A stretch of 64,000 bases of DNA. It comes from Pseudomonas sp. MYb118 (GTDB lineage Bacteria; Pseudomonadota; Gammaproteobacteria; Pseudomonadales; Pseudomonadaceae). Below, piece by piece: positions 1 through 8,267 of the stretch; the first letter of the stretch is position 1, and every line of letters starts with the position of its first letter. Both the position numbers and the translations under genes were made by a program. The notes under the pieces were generated by a model. The model saw nothing but the letters and a program-made list of their open reading frames with translations. It was not told the DNA's origin and made no database searches. The stretch lies in contig NZ_JBFRXN010000004.1 of NCBI RefSeq assembly GCF_040947875.1, forward strand, positions 1 through 64,000, in the 5' to 3' direction.

Positions 1-198
1 GCCCTGTATGCGCTGATCGAGGCGCCCATGCGCCTGTGGCTGCAACACGTCGACAAACCCCTGAGTGCGCGCCAGGAACACGCGGTGATTCTCGAGGCGA
101 TTCGCGCAGGCGACGCGCAGCAGGCCGAGGCGGTGGTGCGCGAGCACATCGAAGGCACCGTTCCGGAATTGATCAGCTTTCTGCAAACAGCCAAATAA
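1..198 (+). CDS. GntR-family regulator with FCD domain, 3' end only
   Basis: An open frame runs from the window edge to a TAA at 196-198 and gives 65 residues. The alpha-helical sequence, with an 'AILEAIRAGDAQQAE..VREHI' type pattern (here VILEAIRAGDAQQAEAVVREH), is the usual last two helices of the FadR/FCD ligand-binding domain in GntR regulators. The DNA-binding half lies outside the window. It is followed 48 bases later by a polyamine-type binding-protein gene in the same direction, so it probably regulates that transport or catabolic locus. The family assignment rests only on the C-terminal helices. Confidence 0.7.
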   Translation, partial: ALYALIEAPMRLWLQHVDKPLSARQEHAVILEAIRAGDAQQAEAVVREHIEGTVPELISFLQTAK

Positions 199-246
199 AC
201 CAAGAAACGGGCCCTGAGCCCTGTGAATCTTCCAAGGGAGTTGACG

Positions 247-1341
247 ATGCGTATATCCAGTCTTGCTGCGGCCCTGTGCATGGCCGCCGTGTTGCCCCAG
301 GTGCAGGCCGCCGAACAGGAGCTGAAGTTCTACAACTGGTCCGACTACATTGCCCCCGACACCTTGAAGAACTTCGAGCAGGACAGCGGCATCAAGGTCC
401 AGTACGACATCTTCGACACCAACGAAATGCTCGAGGCCAAGATGTTGTCCGGGCATTCGGGGTATGACCTGGTGGTGCCGTCGAGCCAGTTTCTCTCCAA
501 GCAGATCCGCGCCGGCGCCTACCAGCCGTTGCAGCGCAACCTGCTGGGCAACTGGAAACACCTCGACCCGCGCCTGATGCAGCGCCTGGAAGCCGCCGAT
601 CCTGGCAACAAGTACGCCGTGCCTTCATGTCGGGGCACCGTGGCCATCGGCTTCCAGCGAGGAAAAGGTCCGCGCCGCACTGGGCGAGGACCGTGGTGCT
701 CGAATTCCTGGTGGATGGTCTTCGACCCGGCCAACCTGGCCAAGCTCAAGAGTTGCGGCGTGGCCTTCCTTGATGCCCCGGTGAAGATCATTCCCCAGGC
801 CTTGTTGTACCTGGGCCTGGACCCCAACAGCACCAAGCCCGACGACTACAAGAAGGCCTCGGCGCTGCTGATGAAACTCAAACCGTCGGTGACCTACTTC
901 AACTCGTCGAAATACACCGCCGATCTCGCCAACGGTGATATCTGCGTGGCCATCGGCTATTCCGGCGACGTGATGCAGGCCCAGAGCCGGGCCAAGGAAG
1001 CCGGGAAAACCGTGGACATCCGCTACCTGCTGCCCAAGGAAGGGGTCAACCTGTGGTTCGACATGCTGGCCATTCCCAAGGATGCCGGCAACACCGTCGG
1101 TGCCCACAAGCTGATCGACTACCTGCTGCGCCCCGAAGTGATCGCCCCGGTCAGCGACTACGTGGGCTACGCCAACCCGAACAAAGACGCCACCGCGCTG
1201 ATGGACCCGAAAGTCAGCAGCGATCCGGGCATCTACCCCGGTGATGACGTGATCGCCCACACCTTCGTGTCCGCCGACCTGCCGGACGCGATCCAGCGGC
1301 TGATCACCCGCGAGTGGAACCGGATCAAGTCCGGCCAATGA
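247..1341 (+). CDS. PotF/SpuD-like polyamine ABC transporter substrate-binding protein, locally frame-scrambled
   Basis: Predicted periplasmic binding protein of 364 residues. The start is the ATG at 247, preceded by AAGGGAG at 234-240; an in-frame GTG at 223 lies too far upstream. A signal peptide ending near VQAAEQ is followed by the family hallmark FYNWSDYIAPD and, later, SSKYTADLANGDICVAIGYS and WFDMLAIPKDA, typical of putrescine/spermidine-binding PotF and SpuD. Residues about 126-157 (bases 622-716) do not match the family: the expected YxWGT and KVxxxLG segments are replaced by Trp/Arg/Gly-rich sequence, while the +1 frame reads EEKVRAALGED there. This indicates compensating indels, real or from sequencing. 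The transport partners are not in the window. Confidence 0.8.
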   Translation: MRISSLAAALCMAAVLPQVQAAEQELKFYNWSDYIAPDTLKNFEQDSGIKVQYDIFDTNEMLEAKMLSGHSGYDLVVPSSQFLSKQIRAGAYQPLQRNLLGNWKHLDPRLMQRLEAADPGNKYAVPSCRGTVAIGFQRGKGPRRTGRGPWCSNSWWMVFDPANLAKLKSCGVAFLDAPVKIIPQALLYLGLDPNSTKPDDYKKASALLMKLKPSVTYFNSSKYTADLANGDICVAIGYSGDVMQAQSRAKEAGKTVDIRYLLPKEGVNLWFDMLAIPKDAGNTVGAHKLIDYLLRPEVIAPVSDYVGYANPNKDATALMDPKVSSDPGIYPGDDVIAHTFVSADLPDAIQRLITREWNRIKSGQ

Positions 1342-1358
1342 ATTGACGAGTGTTTGCC

Positions 1359-2969
1359 ATGTTGAATTTCTCTGCACACGAGTATCCCTATGCCTCGCAG
1401 CGCCAGAGCGTGTTCGCCCGGCGAGGCATGGTGGCCGCCTCGCAGCCGCTGGCGGCGGAGGCGGGGATCGAAATCATGCGCCAGGGCGGCAACGCCATCA
1501 ATGCGGCGATCGCTACGGCGGCGGCCCTGATTGTGGTCGAACCCACCGGGTGTGGCCTGGGCGGTGACGCCTTTGCGCTGGTCTGGATCAAGGGCCAGTT
1601 GCATGGCCTGAACGCCAACGGCCATGCGCCGGCGGCGCTGAGCATCGAGGCGGTGAAGGCCGCTGGCCATGAACAGATGCCGTTGTACGGCTGGACCCCG
1701 GTCACCGTGCCCGGTTGCCCGTCGGCCTGGGCCGAGCTGTCCCGGCGGTTCGGCAAGTTGCCGTTCGCCGACCTGCTGCAACCGGCCATCAGCCTGGCGC
1801 GCGACGGCTTTCCGCTGTCGCCGGTGGTCGCCCATCAATGGCAGATCGCCCTGGACGAGTTCAGCCCCCACCGCGATGCGTTGCTCGAGCCGTGGTTCGA
1901 GACTTTCCTGATCGAAGGCCGCGCGCCGCGGGCCGGTGAGCTGTTCCGCAACCCGGCCCAGGCCCGGACCCTGGAAGAGCTGGCCGCCACGCAATGTGAA
2001 AGCCTGTACCGTGGCGCCCTGGCCCAGCGCCTGGATGCCCATTCCAAAGCCACCGGCGGTTACCTGCGGGCCACCGATCTGGCCGACTACCGGGCGCAGT
2101 GGGTCGAGCCGATCCACATCAACTACCGCGGCGTCGATGTCTGGGAAATCCCGCCCAGCGGCCAGGGCCTGGTGGCGTTGATGACGCTGAAGATCCTCGA
2201 AGGCTTCGACTTCGACCATCGCGACAGCCAGCAGACCTGGCACCGTCAGTTGGAAGCGATGAAGCTGGCCTACAGCGACGGCCTGCACTACATCACCGAC
2301 CCGGAGCACATGCGCGTGGCCGTGGCCGACCTGCTCAGCGATGACTACAGCGCCCGTCGCCGCGCGCAGATCGGCGAGCAGGCGCAGCCGCCCAAGCCGG
2401 GCGACCCCCATGCCAGCGGCACGGTGTACCTGGCCTGCGCCGACGCCGAGGGCAACATGATCTCGTTCATCCAGAGCAACTACCACGGCTTTGGCTCCGG
2501 CGTGGTCCTGCCCGACAGCGGCATCGCCCTGCAGAACCGCGGCCAGGAATTCAGCCTCGATCCGGGCCATTCGAACTGCCTGGCACCGGGCAAGAAGACC
2601 TTCCACACCATCATCCCCGGTTTCCTCAGCAAGGACGGCGAGGCCCTCGGCCCGTTCGGCGTGATGGGCGGCTACATGCAGCCCCAGGGGCATGTGCAGA
2701 TGGTCATGAACCTGGTGGATTTCGGCCTCAACCCGCAAGCAGCCCTGGATGCGCCGCGCTGGCAATGGCTGGGGGAAATGAAAGTCGGCATCGAGCAGGG
2801 CGCTTCCCGAGACCTGGCCAATGCCCTGGCCCGACGCGGGCATCAGGTAGAGATCGCCAGCGACCTGACCGATTACGGGCGTGGCCAGATCATCCTGCGC
2901 GACCCGGTCAGCGGCGTGCTGTGCGGGGGCACCGAACCGCGGGCGGATTCGCATATTGCGGTGTGGTAA
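1359..2969 (+). CDS. gamma-glutamyltransferase family protein (YwrD-like)
   Basis: 536 residues, the full length of the gamma-glutamyltranspeptidase Ntn-hydrolase family, which is made as a precursor and self-cleaves before a catalytic Thr/Ser. Family motifs include AAEAGIEIMRQGGNAINAAI near the N terminus, GCGLGGDAFALVW, PGCPSAWAELSRRFGKLPF, and the processing-site region GTVYLACADAEGNMIS, where Thr355 is the expected nucleophile; GGYMQPQGHVQMV follows in the small subunit. No signal peptide is seen, so it is probably cytoplasmic, as in YwrD-type members. ATG 1359 was chosen over the in-frame GTG at 1350. It follows the polyamine-binding gene by 17 bases, which suggests a role in gamma-glutamyl-amine or glutathione breakdown; this is inference. 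Confidence 0.88.
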   Translation: MLNFSAHEYPYASQRQSVFARRGMVAASQPLAAEAGIEIMRQGGNAINAAIATAAALIVVEPTGCGLGGDAFALVWIKGQLHGLNANGHAPAALSIEAVKAAGHEQMPLYGWTPVTVPGCPSAWAELSRRFGKLPFADLLQPAISLARDGFPLSPVVAHQWQIALDEFSPHRDALLEPWFETFLIEGRAPRAGELFRNPAQARTLEELAATQCESLYRGALAQRLDAHSKATGGYLRATDLADYRAQWVEPIHINYRGVDVWEIPPSGQGLVALMTLKILEGFDFDHRDSQQTWHRQLEAMKLAYSDGLHYITDPEHMRVAVADLLSDDYSARRRAQIGEQAQPPKPGDPHASGTVYLACADAEGNMISFIQSNYHGFGSGVVLPDSGIALQNRGQEFSLDPGHSNCLAPGKKTFHTIIPGFLSKDGEALGPFGVMGGYMQPQGHVQMVMNLVDFGLNPQAALDAPRWQWLGEMKVGIEQGASRDLANALARRGHQVEIASDLTDYGRGQIILRDPVSGVLCGGTEPRADSHIAVW

Positions 2970-3001
2970 CTCCCACCTGTGACAACAACCTATGGGCTCT
3001 T

Positions 3002-3091
3002 CTGTGGGAGCGAGCCTGCTCGCGATGGCGGACTGTCAGGTGCCTTCTCTAAACCTGACACACCGCATCGCGAGCAAGCTCGCTCCTACAG
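3002..3091. repeat. REPIN (inverted pair of REP elements)
   Basis: Two REP units in opposite orientation, GGGAGCGAGCCTGCTCGCGAT at the left and its counterpart ATCGCGAGCAAGCTCGCTCC at the right, separated by a short spacer. It sits between the convergent gamma-glutamyltransferase and catalase-like genes, so it can fold in both transcripts and may also act as a bidirectional transcription stop. Confidence 0.9.
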
Positions 3092-3107
3092 GGGGTTGTG
3101 TGGGGCT

Positions 3108-4277
3108 TTACTGTCTGGCGTTCTGGCTGTGGCGGTAATCGCTGACTGACTCATACACCGCCTTGCGCAGCCGGTTGATCCCGCCAATCGGGCGGTGTGC
3201 CTCCAGGCCGAACCACGGGTTGAACGACAGGTTGTCGCATTGCAGGTTCTGCGCCGGGGTGTCGAAATCCTGGGCGGGCAGGGTGATGCGGGCCACGGTC
3301 TGGTAGGGCGAATCCGCCTCGCGCCACTCGATGCTGGTGTCTTCGATCGGCATGTATTTGTTCGCATCCTGACGCTGGATCTGCAGGACGAAACACGCCG
3401 GCACGCGGTCGGTGGACAGTTGCTGGTTCAAGGCGCTGCGCAGGAAGTTCGGCAGGTCGTGATTCTGCTTGGGCAAGGCGTAGGCCGGGCAGTTATCCGG
3501 ATCCGGCGCGACCCTGAACTTGGCATTGGCCTCGCCGAACTTGTACGGCGACACGGAGAAATAGGTGGTCTGCGTCGGGCTGTCCGGCGGTGGCGAGAGG
3601 GTCGCCAGGGCGATGAACAGGTGGCGGATCTGCCAGGTGCGTGGGTCCCAGCCAGGGAAGAACGCCATGACCTTCTTGCCGTCCGCCTGCGCCGCCACAT
3701 TCTGACGGTATTCGGCGACATCGCTGACAAAGAAGTTCGGGTGGCTGAACATCACGAAGTCCTGCTCGTGCAGGTCCTGGCGGTTGGCGAGCAATTGCTT
3801 GCCCGGCACGTCCAGCAGTTTGATCGCCATGCCCCGGGCATCGCGGATGCTGTCGAACTGCGGATAGGCGTTGCCGTTGGACAGGCGCAGGGTCGCTTGC
3901 CACCGTTTGCCCGGTTCGCTGAACACGCCGCGCCGCAGTTCCTGCGCCAGCTCCGGCAACACCTGCACTTCGGCCTTCACGCAGCCATGGGCCTTGGCGT
4001 GGGCATCACGCAGGTAGCGGGTGCTTTCGCGGTGTTGATCGACGATACGCACAGCGGTCTGGATTACATCCTGGGTCATCGCGGCTTCCCCGGCGGGGAT
4101 CTGCTCTTGCGAAGGCACCGGGCCTCGGTGTTGCCAGGCGAACCAGGCGCTGCTCAAGGCCCAGCCGATCAGGCCGAGCACCAGCACCGTCAGCACAATC
4201 TTGCCGAGCAGCCGCCCCAGCCACAGCCAGAGTCGGGCCAGCAGCGGCAATTCCTTTTTGAACGTGGACATGATCAT
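3108..4277 (-). CDS. membrane-anchored catalase-family protein
   Basis: 389 residues. An N-terminal segment (about residues 15-48) contains a hydrophobic helix (KIVLTVLVLGLIGWALSSAWFAW) that would anchor the rest outside the cytoplasmic membrane. The remainder resembles the compact catalase-fold proteins (SrpA/KatA-like small heme proteins), with F-x-S-G-x-R-type features such as PGKQLLANRQDLHEQDFVMF and YFSVSPYKFGEANAKFR. The ATG at 4277 overlaps the stop of the upstream cytochrome gene (ATGA), which shows translational coupling; a second ATG at 4271 is possible. True catalase activity is not shown, and a peroxide or lipid-peroxide function coupled to the cytochrome is inference. Confidence 0.8.
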   Translation of the reverse strand: MIMSTFKKELPLLARLWLWLGRLLGKIVLTVLVLGLIGWALSSAWFAWQHRGPVPSQEQIPAGEAAMTQDVIQTAVRIVDQHRESTRYLRDAHAKAHGCVKAEVQVLPELAQELRRGVFSEPGKRWQATLRLSNGNAYPQFDSIRDARGMAIKLLDVPGKQLLANRQDLHEQDFVMFSHPNFFVSDVAEYRQNVAAQADGKKVMAFFPGWDPRTWQIRHLFIALATLSPPPDSPTQTTYFSVSPYKFGEANAKFRVAPDPDNCPAYALPKQNHDLPNFLRSALNQQLSTDRVPACFVLQIQRQDANKYMPIEDTSIEWREADSPYQTVARITLPAQDFDTPAQNLQCDNLSFNPWFGLEAHRPIGGINRLRKAVYESVSDYRHSQNARQ

Positions 4278-6082
4278 GGCAGTTGTGTCTCCAGCGGGCC
4301 GCCCAGCACTTTCAGGTATTCCAGCAGCGCCCAGCGCTCCTCGGGTTGCAGCAACCGGCCAATCACGCCATTGCCGCGTTCGCCGGCGCGGAATTCATGG
4401 CCGCTGTTGCGGTTGCCGGTAATGCGCGTATCGAACACGAAGCCATTTTCGAAGGCTTCCGTGCGATAGCCCAGGTGCCGTGGGTCGTACTCGAAGGTGC
4501 CCCGGTAGAAGGTGGTGGCGCGTTCATCCTGGGGCGAGAGCAATTGATAGATGCTCGGCACCGAACCATTGTGCAAAAACGGCGGTGTGGCCCACACGCC
4601 CGCCAGCGGCCGGGCCTTGTAGGCGACCATTTCGCGCACGCCGATGGGCAGGCCGAAACCGTCGAACTGCGGCTTCTCGGCCGGGGTGATGTTGGCGTCG
4701 CGATAGGCACGGTTCTCGACGAAGGCGGTGACGTAGGCCAGGCCCTTGGCCACCGACAGTTGGCTCAAGTCCAGCGGCTCCTTGGGCTCGGGGTCCAGTT
4801 TCACGTCCAGCTTCTTGAGCTCCGCCGGGTCCCATTGCAGGGCGGTCAGGTCGAAACGGTGGTTGGCGATGTTGTTCGCGGCGGTAGGGTCGGTGCCAAT
4901 GACCTCGACCGGCAGCATGTGCAGATGCTGGACCCAGCGCTCGCCTTCCTGGGTCACTTTCGGCACGTGGCATCCGGCGCAGTTCTCGGTAAACAGCGCG
5001 CGGCCCTTGGCAGCCAATGGCTTGTCGATGGTGCCCAGCAGCTCCTCCGGCCAGGCCGGCGGCTTGAGTCGTTGCAGGGTTTCTTCAATCAGATGCAGGT
5101 CGCGCACCCGCACGCTGGACGGGTAGCGGTCGTCGCCCATGAGCGGCTGGCGGTTGTCGTCGAAGAAATTCAGCGTGGCCCCCACACCCAGGGCTTCGCC
5201 GATGTTGCGCGCCATGGGTTGCTGCGCCGAGCCATTCCACTGCACCCAATCGAAGGTCCACATGTCCCACAGTTGCGGGTAGTCCACCGGTGCGTTGGCC
5301 ACCCGGTAGTTGGCCGGGGAAATCGCGTCGCCGAAACTGGCGTTGGCAATGCGCCCGAACGCATCGGTACGGCCAGGGCCTTCCTGCGTTGGGTAGAGGC
5401 CCCGATGGGTATCGTTCCAGGCCACCTTGAGGAAGGTATCGAGGGACTGCTTGAAGTCCTTGCGCAGTTGTTGGTGTTGCGCGTCGTAGCCCTGGCCCAG
5501 CACGTTGCGGGCGAACCGTTCGAACTTCCACGGGTTGTAGTAAGTCGACGCCAGACTGGCCACCAGGGCCTGTCCGAAACTGCCACCGCGCAGTGTCGGA
5601 ACACTGGAGGGCAACACATGTTGCGCGGTACCGCCGTCAATGCGGATGGCCTGGTCCTTGAAGCGCAGCTCGCCGGTGTGGCAGGCCGAGCAGGTAATAT
5701 CCAGAAACTCATCTTTACTGCCGGGATTTTGATGCCGGGCGAAGCCCACGGGCAGGTTGCCGGGGTTGTCGGGCGTGGCTTTCTGACCGGGGTCGATCAG
5801 GAAACCGAAACGTGCCATGTACTCCGGCGCGGCGAATCGTCGCTCCGAGAAGGGCAGTTCGAGGGCGGTGAACCACTCGTAGCGCAGGCCTTTGACTTGC
5901 GTGCCCTGGGGGGTGAAATAGTAGGTCTGGCGGTCGCTCGCGCTCCACTGCTCCAGGTAGTGCACCTGTTGCGCGGGCGTCCACTGCGGCAGTCTGGGGT
6001 TGGCGACGTAGTACAGGACCACCGCCAGGGCGATACCCAGCAGTGCCACGATCAGAATCAGCAGTCGGTAAAAGAGGCGCAA
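4274..6082 (-). CDS. membrane-anchored di-heme c-type cytochrome (RoxA-like cytochrome c peroxidase family)
   Basis: 602 residues with an N-terminal hydrophobic helix (residues about 5-25), probably an uncleaved anchor or signal. Two c-heme sites are visible: CSACH at 131-135 and CAGCH at 368-372. The spacing, the length and blocks such as TRGGSFGQALVASLAS-like sequence before the second heme and PLAGVWATPPFLHNGSVPS after it place it with the RoxA/RoxB-like and MauG/CcpA-like di-heme family, which is larger than the classical 320-residue CCP. It acts in the periplasm on peroxide or an oxidisable substrate. The gene directly precedes and overlaps the catalase-family gene by 4 bases, so the two are one operon. 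The substrate cannot be read from sequence. Confidence 0.85.
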   Translation of the reverse strand: MRLFYRLLILIVALLGIALAVVLYYVANPRLPQWTPAQQVHYLEQWSASDRQTYYFTPQGTQVKGLRYEWFTALELPFSERRFAAPEYMARFGFLIDPGQKATPDNPGNLPVGFARHQNPGSKDEFLDITCSACHTGELRFKDQAIRIDGGTAQHVLPSSVPTLRGGSFGQALVASLASTYYNPWKFERFARNVLGQGYDAQHQQLRKDFKQSLDTFLKVAWNDTHRGLYPTQEGPGRTDAFGRIANASFGDAISPANYRVANAPVDYPQLWDMWTFDWVQWNGSAQQPMARNIGEALGVGATLNFFDDNRQPLMGDDRYPSSVRVRDLHLIEETLQRLKPPAWPEELLGTIDKPLAAKGRALFTENCAGCHVPKVTQEGERWVQHLHMLPVEVIGTDPTAANNIANHRFDLTALQWDPAELKKLDVKLDPEPKEPLDLSQLSVAKGLAYVTAFVENRAYRDANITPAEKPQFDGFGLPIGVREMVAYKARPLAGVWATPPFLHNGSVPSIYQLLSPQDERATTFYRGTFEYDPRHLGYRTEAFENGFVFDTRITGNRNSGHEFRAGERGNGVIGRLLQPEERWALLEYLKVLGGPLETQLP

Positions 6083-6348
6083 GTTAACTATCCTTGTCGA
6101 GTTATCCCTCCCTTATGCCTGAGCTGCAAACTTGCGGCAAGTGGCCATTACTCTAAGGGTGATGCAGGTCAGTCAAGTTGATGAGGCCTGGATGACAGAA
6201 GCTTCATCTTCGGATTGCTTAAATGCGTTACAACTCCTGAACTTATCAGCCGTATCCGGCTCTCATGCCGGTAGCCATTGGTCGTGGCCGCCTGATAAGC
6301 TCGCGGCTTTACTCGATTGCCCTTTTGGCGCATGAACAAGGAAATAGC

Positions 6349-7065
6349 ATGAAACAGCATCGGTTGGCGGCGGCGGTGGCCCTGGTTAGCCTGGTACTCG
6401 CGGGTTGTGACTCGCAGACCAGCGTAGAGCTGAAAACCCCGGCGCAAAAAGCTTCCTACGGGATTGGCCTGAACATGGGCAAGAGCCTGGCTCAGGAAGG
6501 CATGGACGACCTGGACTCCAAAGCCGTTGCCCAGGGCATCGAAGATGCCGTCGGCAAGAAAGAGCAGAAGCTGAAGGACGAAGAGTTGGTCGAAGCCTTC
6601 GCCGCGCTGCAAAAGCGTGCTGAAGAGCGCATGGCCAAGATGAGCGAAGAGTCGGCCGCTGCCGGCAAGAAATTCCTCGAAGACAACGCCAAGAAAGCCG
6701 GTGTCACCACCACGGCTTCGGGCCTGCAATACGAAGTGGTCAAGAAAGCCGACGGCCCACAGCCGAAGCCGACTGACGTCGTGACCGTGCACTACACCGG
6801 CACCCTGACCAACGGCACTGTGTTCGACAGCTCCGTGGAGCGTGGCAGCCCGATCGACCTGCCGGTCAGCGGCGTGATCCCGGGTTGGGTCGAAGGCCTG
6901 CAACTGATGCACGTGGGCGAGAAGTACAAGCTGTACATTCCAAGTGACCTGGCCTACGGCGCGCAAAGCCCAAGCCCGGCGATTCCAGCCAACTCGGTGC
7001 TGGTATTCGACCTGGAACTGCTGGCCATCAAGGACCCAGCCAAGCAAGACGACGCCGCCAAGTAA
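6349..7065 (+). CDS. FKBP-type peptidyl-prolyl cis-trans isomerase, lipoprotein (Mip/FkpA-like)
   Basis: 238 residues. The ATG at 6349 follows AAGGA at 6338-6342; longer in-frame extensions upstream lack a ribosome site. A lipoprotein signal (LVSLVLAGC) places it in the cell envelope. Residues about 30-120 form the helical FKBP N-terminal dimerisation domain (QKASYGIGLNMGKSLAQEG), and residues about 135-230 the catalytic FKBP fold (VTVHYTGTLTNGTVFDSS, PGWVEGLQLM, YGAQSPSPAIPANSVLVFDLEL). Predicted role is proline isomerisation during folding of periplasmic or outer-membrane proteins. It is a single gene, followed by a hairpin terminator. Confidence 0.93.
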   Translation: MKQHRLAAAVALVSLVLAGCDSQTSVELKTPAQKASYGIGLNMGKSLAQEGMDDLDSKAVAQGIEDAVGKKEQKLKDEELVEAFAALQKRAEERMAKMSEESAAAGKKFLEDNAKKAGVTTTASGLQYEVVKKADGPQPKPTDVVTVHYTGTLTNGTVFDSSVERGSPIDLPVSGVIPGWVEGLQLMHVGEKYKLYIPSDLAYGAQSPSPAIPANSVLVFDLELLAIKDPAKQDDAAK

Positions 7066-7083
7066 TCCGCGTCTTCGCTGCCG

Positions 7084-7111
7084 ACAACGCCTCGCTCATG
7101 CGGGGCGTTGT
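7084..7111 (+). terminator. Hairpin terminator after the FKBP gene
   Basis: Stem ACAACGCC (7084-7091) with GGCGTTGT (7104-7111), lying 18 bases after the FKBP stop codon. The following T-run is short, so termination strength is uncertain. Confidence 0.55.
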
Positions 7112-7313
7112 TGCATCTGGTGCCCGACAAAGGTAAACAAAGCGAACGGATGGGGCAGTGCGCAGTCAGACCCATTGAGGCTGTCGCCTACGCCGCTACG
7201 GGCTGCCAAGTCAATGAAATTCTGGGTTTTTTTATGTGAGTAAAAAACGCCCGATCTGAGCGAGGCCCTTGTGAAACGGGGCTTTGCGCGGTGAAATGTG
7301 GGTCTGTTCACAA

Positions 7314-7340
7314 GGTTATCCACAATTTGTGTGGATAACC
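7314..7340. promoter_or_regulatory. Inverted pair of consensus DnaA boxes
   Basis: TTATCCACA at 7316-7324 and its exact inverse TGTGGATAA at 7330-7338, five bases apart, inside a perfect 11-bp inverted repeat (7314-7340). Each is the strict consensus DnaA box. It lies 18 bases before the start of the YkvA-like gene. It could be a DnaA-regulated operator, a DnaA titration site, or simply a hairpin in the leader. Confidence 0.5.
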
Positions 7341-7357
7341 TTGCTGCGGGAGGAATG

Positions 7358-7813
7358 ATGAAAACACCGTGGAATTTCGCACGCTTCCTGCCGCTGGCCG
7401 GGCGCCTGCTGGCCCGTGGGCGGCTGCCAACGCTGCTGTTCGCCGTGGCCAGCAAAAGTGCCAGCCAGGGTAACCGCCTGGGCAAGCTCAAGGATGACCT
7501 GCGCCTGTTGCAGGCGTTGTGCCTGGCCTACTGGCGCGGTGAGTACCGGGCCATCAGCCCCAAGGCGCTGGTGTCGGTGGTGGCGGGCCTGATGTATTTC
7601 CTCAGCCCCGTGGACGCCATCCCCGATTTCCTGCCGCTGTTCGGCATGATGGATGACATCGCCGTGCTCGCCTGGCTGATGAAAGTGCTCGATGACGAAC
7701 TCAATGCTTTCCGTGCCTGGCGCAAACGCCAGGTGCCGGAGAAACTCGTGGTGGTCGAACGACTGCCCGATACCGCGGAGCAACTTCAGCTCCAGGGGCC
7801 GAAAAAAGCCTGA
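7358..7813 (+). CDS. YkvA family protein (DUF1232)
   Basis: 151 residues. The start is the second of two adjacent ATGs (7355 and 7358), because GGGAGG ends at 7353. The diagnostic DUF1232 core is present at about residues 70-110: ALVSVVAGLMYFLSPVDAIPDFLP followed by MMDDIAVLAWLMKVLDDEL. This family is a small, probably membrane-associated protein of unknown function, common in bacteria. The paired DnaA boxes in its leader are unusual for such a gene. No obvious partner gene is adjacent. Confidence 0.85.
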   Translation: MKTPWNFARFLPLAGRLLARGRLPTLLFAVASKSASQGNRLGKLKDDLRLLQALCLAYWRGEYRAISPKALVSVVAGLMYFLSPVDAIPDFLPLFGMMDDIAVLAWLMKVLDDELNAFRAWRKRQVPEKLVVVERLPDTAEQLQLQGPKKA

Positions 7814-7925
7814 TTTTGCTCAGGATCGTGCCTATATCCATACCCCGCGACCTTGGCCGCTGTTAGGATTACACTTCCAAGGAAAAGCACCGACTCGCTT
7901 AGTGTCGTTGTCCTACGGGGAAGTC

Positions 7926-8267
7926 ATGGATATTCAGATAATCACACGCGAAGGCGAGCCCGAGTATGCGGTTCTGCCGTGGGCTCAGTATCAGGCTTTA
8001 CTCAAAGCAGCAGGCCAGGACCTGCCAGCGCCGCAGGACGCCCCGCAGCGTCCATCGGCAACACCCGACCCGGTTCTTCCGGGCCTGGATCAACTACGCA
8101 GTTTACGCGAAGCAAAGGGCATCGCCATCGAGGCGCTCGCCCGCACGGTAGGCATCAGCCCGTCTTATCTGGCCATGATCGAAAGTGGCGAGCGTCTGCC
8201 CGACGCTGCGATCCGCCGCAGTCTGGCCTGGGAATTGACGGTGCCAGGGTGGAGGGATGAATCGTGA
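7926..8267 (+). CDS. XRE-type helix-turn-helix protein with an antitoxin-like N terminus
   Basis: 113 residues; ATG 7926 follows GGGGAAG. The C-terminal half is a Cro/CI helix-turn-helix: LRSLREAKGIAIEALARTVG then ISPSYLAMIESGERLPDAAI, with a compact helical tail. The N-terminal 30 residues (MDIQIITREGEPEYAVLPWA, then QYQALLKAA) resemble the 'xxxG.pEYvVLP..qYq.Ll' opening found in some Phd/HigA-like antitoxin proteins. Its last codons overlap the start of the next gene (GTGA at 8264), so the two are translationally coupled. It may be a small autoregulator; a toxin-antitoxin role is speculative. Confidence 0.75.
   Translation: MDIQIITREGEPEYAVLPWAQYQALLKAAGQDLPAPQDAPQRPSATPDPVLPGLDQLRSLREAKGIAIEALARTVGISPSYLAMIESGERLPDAAIRRSLAWELTVPGWRDES

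Noticed and set aside
4283..6181. 632-codon plus-strand frame opposite the cytochrome gene
   Set aside because: Antisense of a gene with two CxxCH heme sites and a membrane anchor; the plus frame has no recognisable domain.
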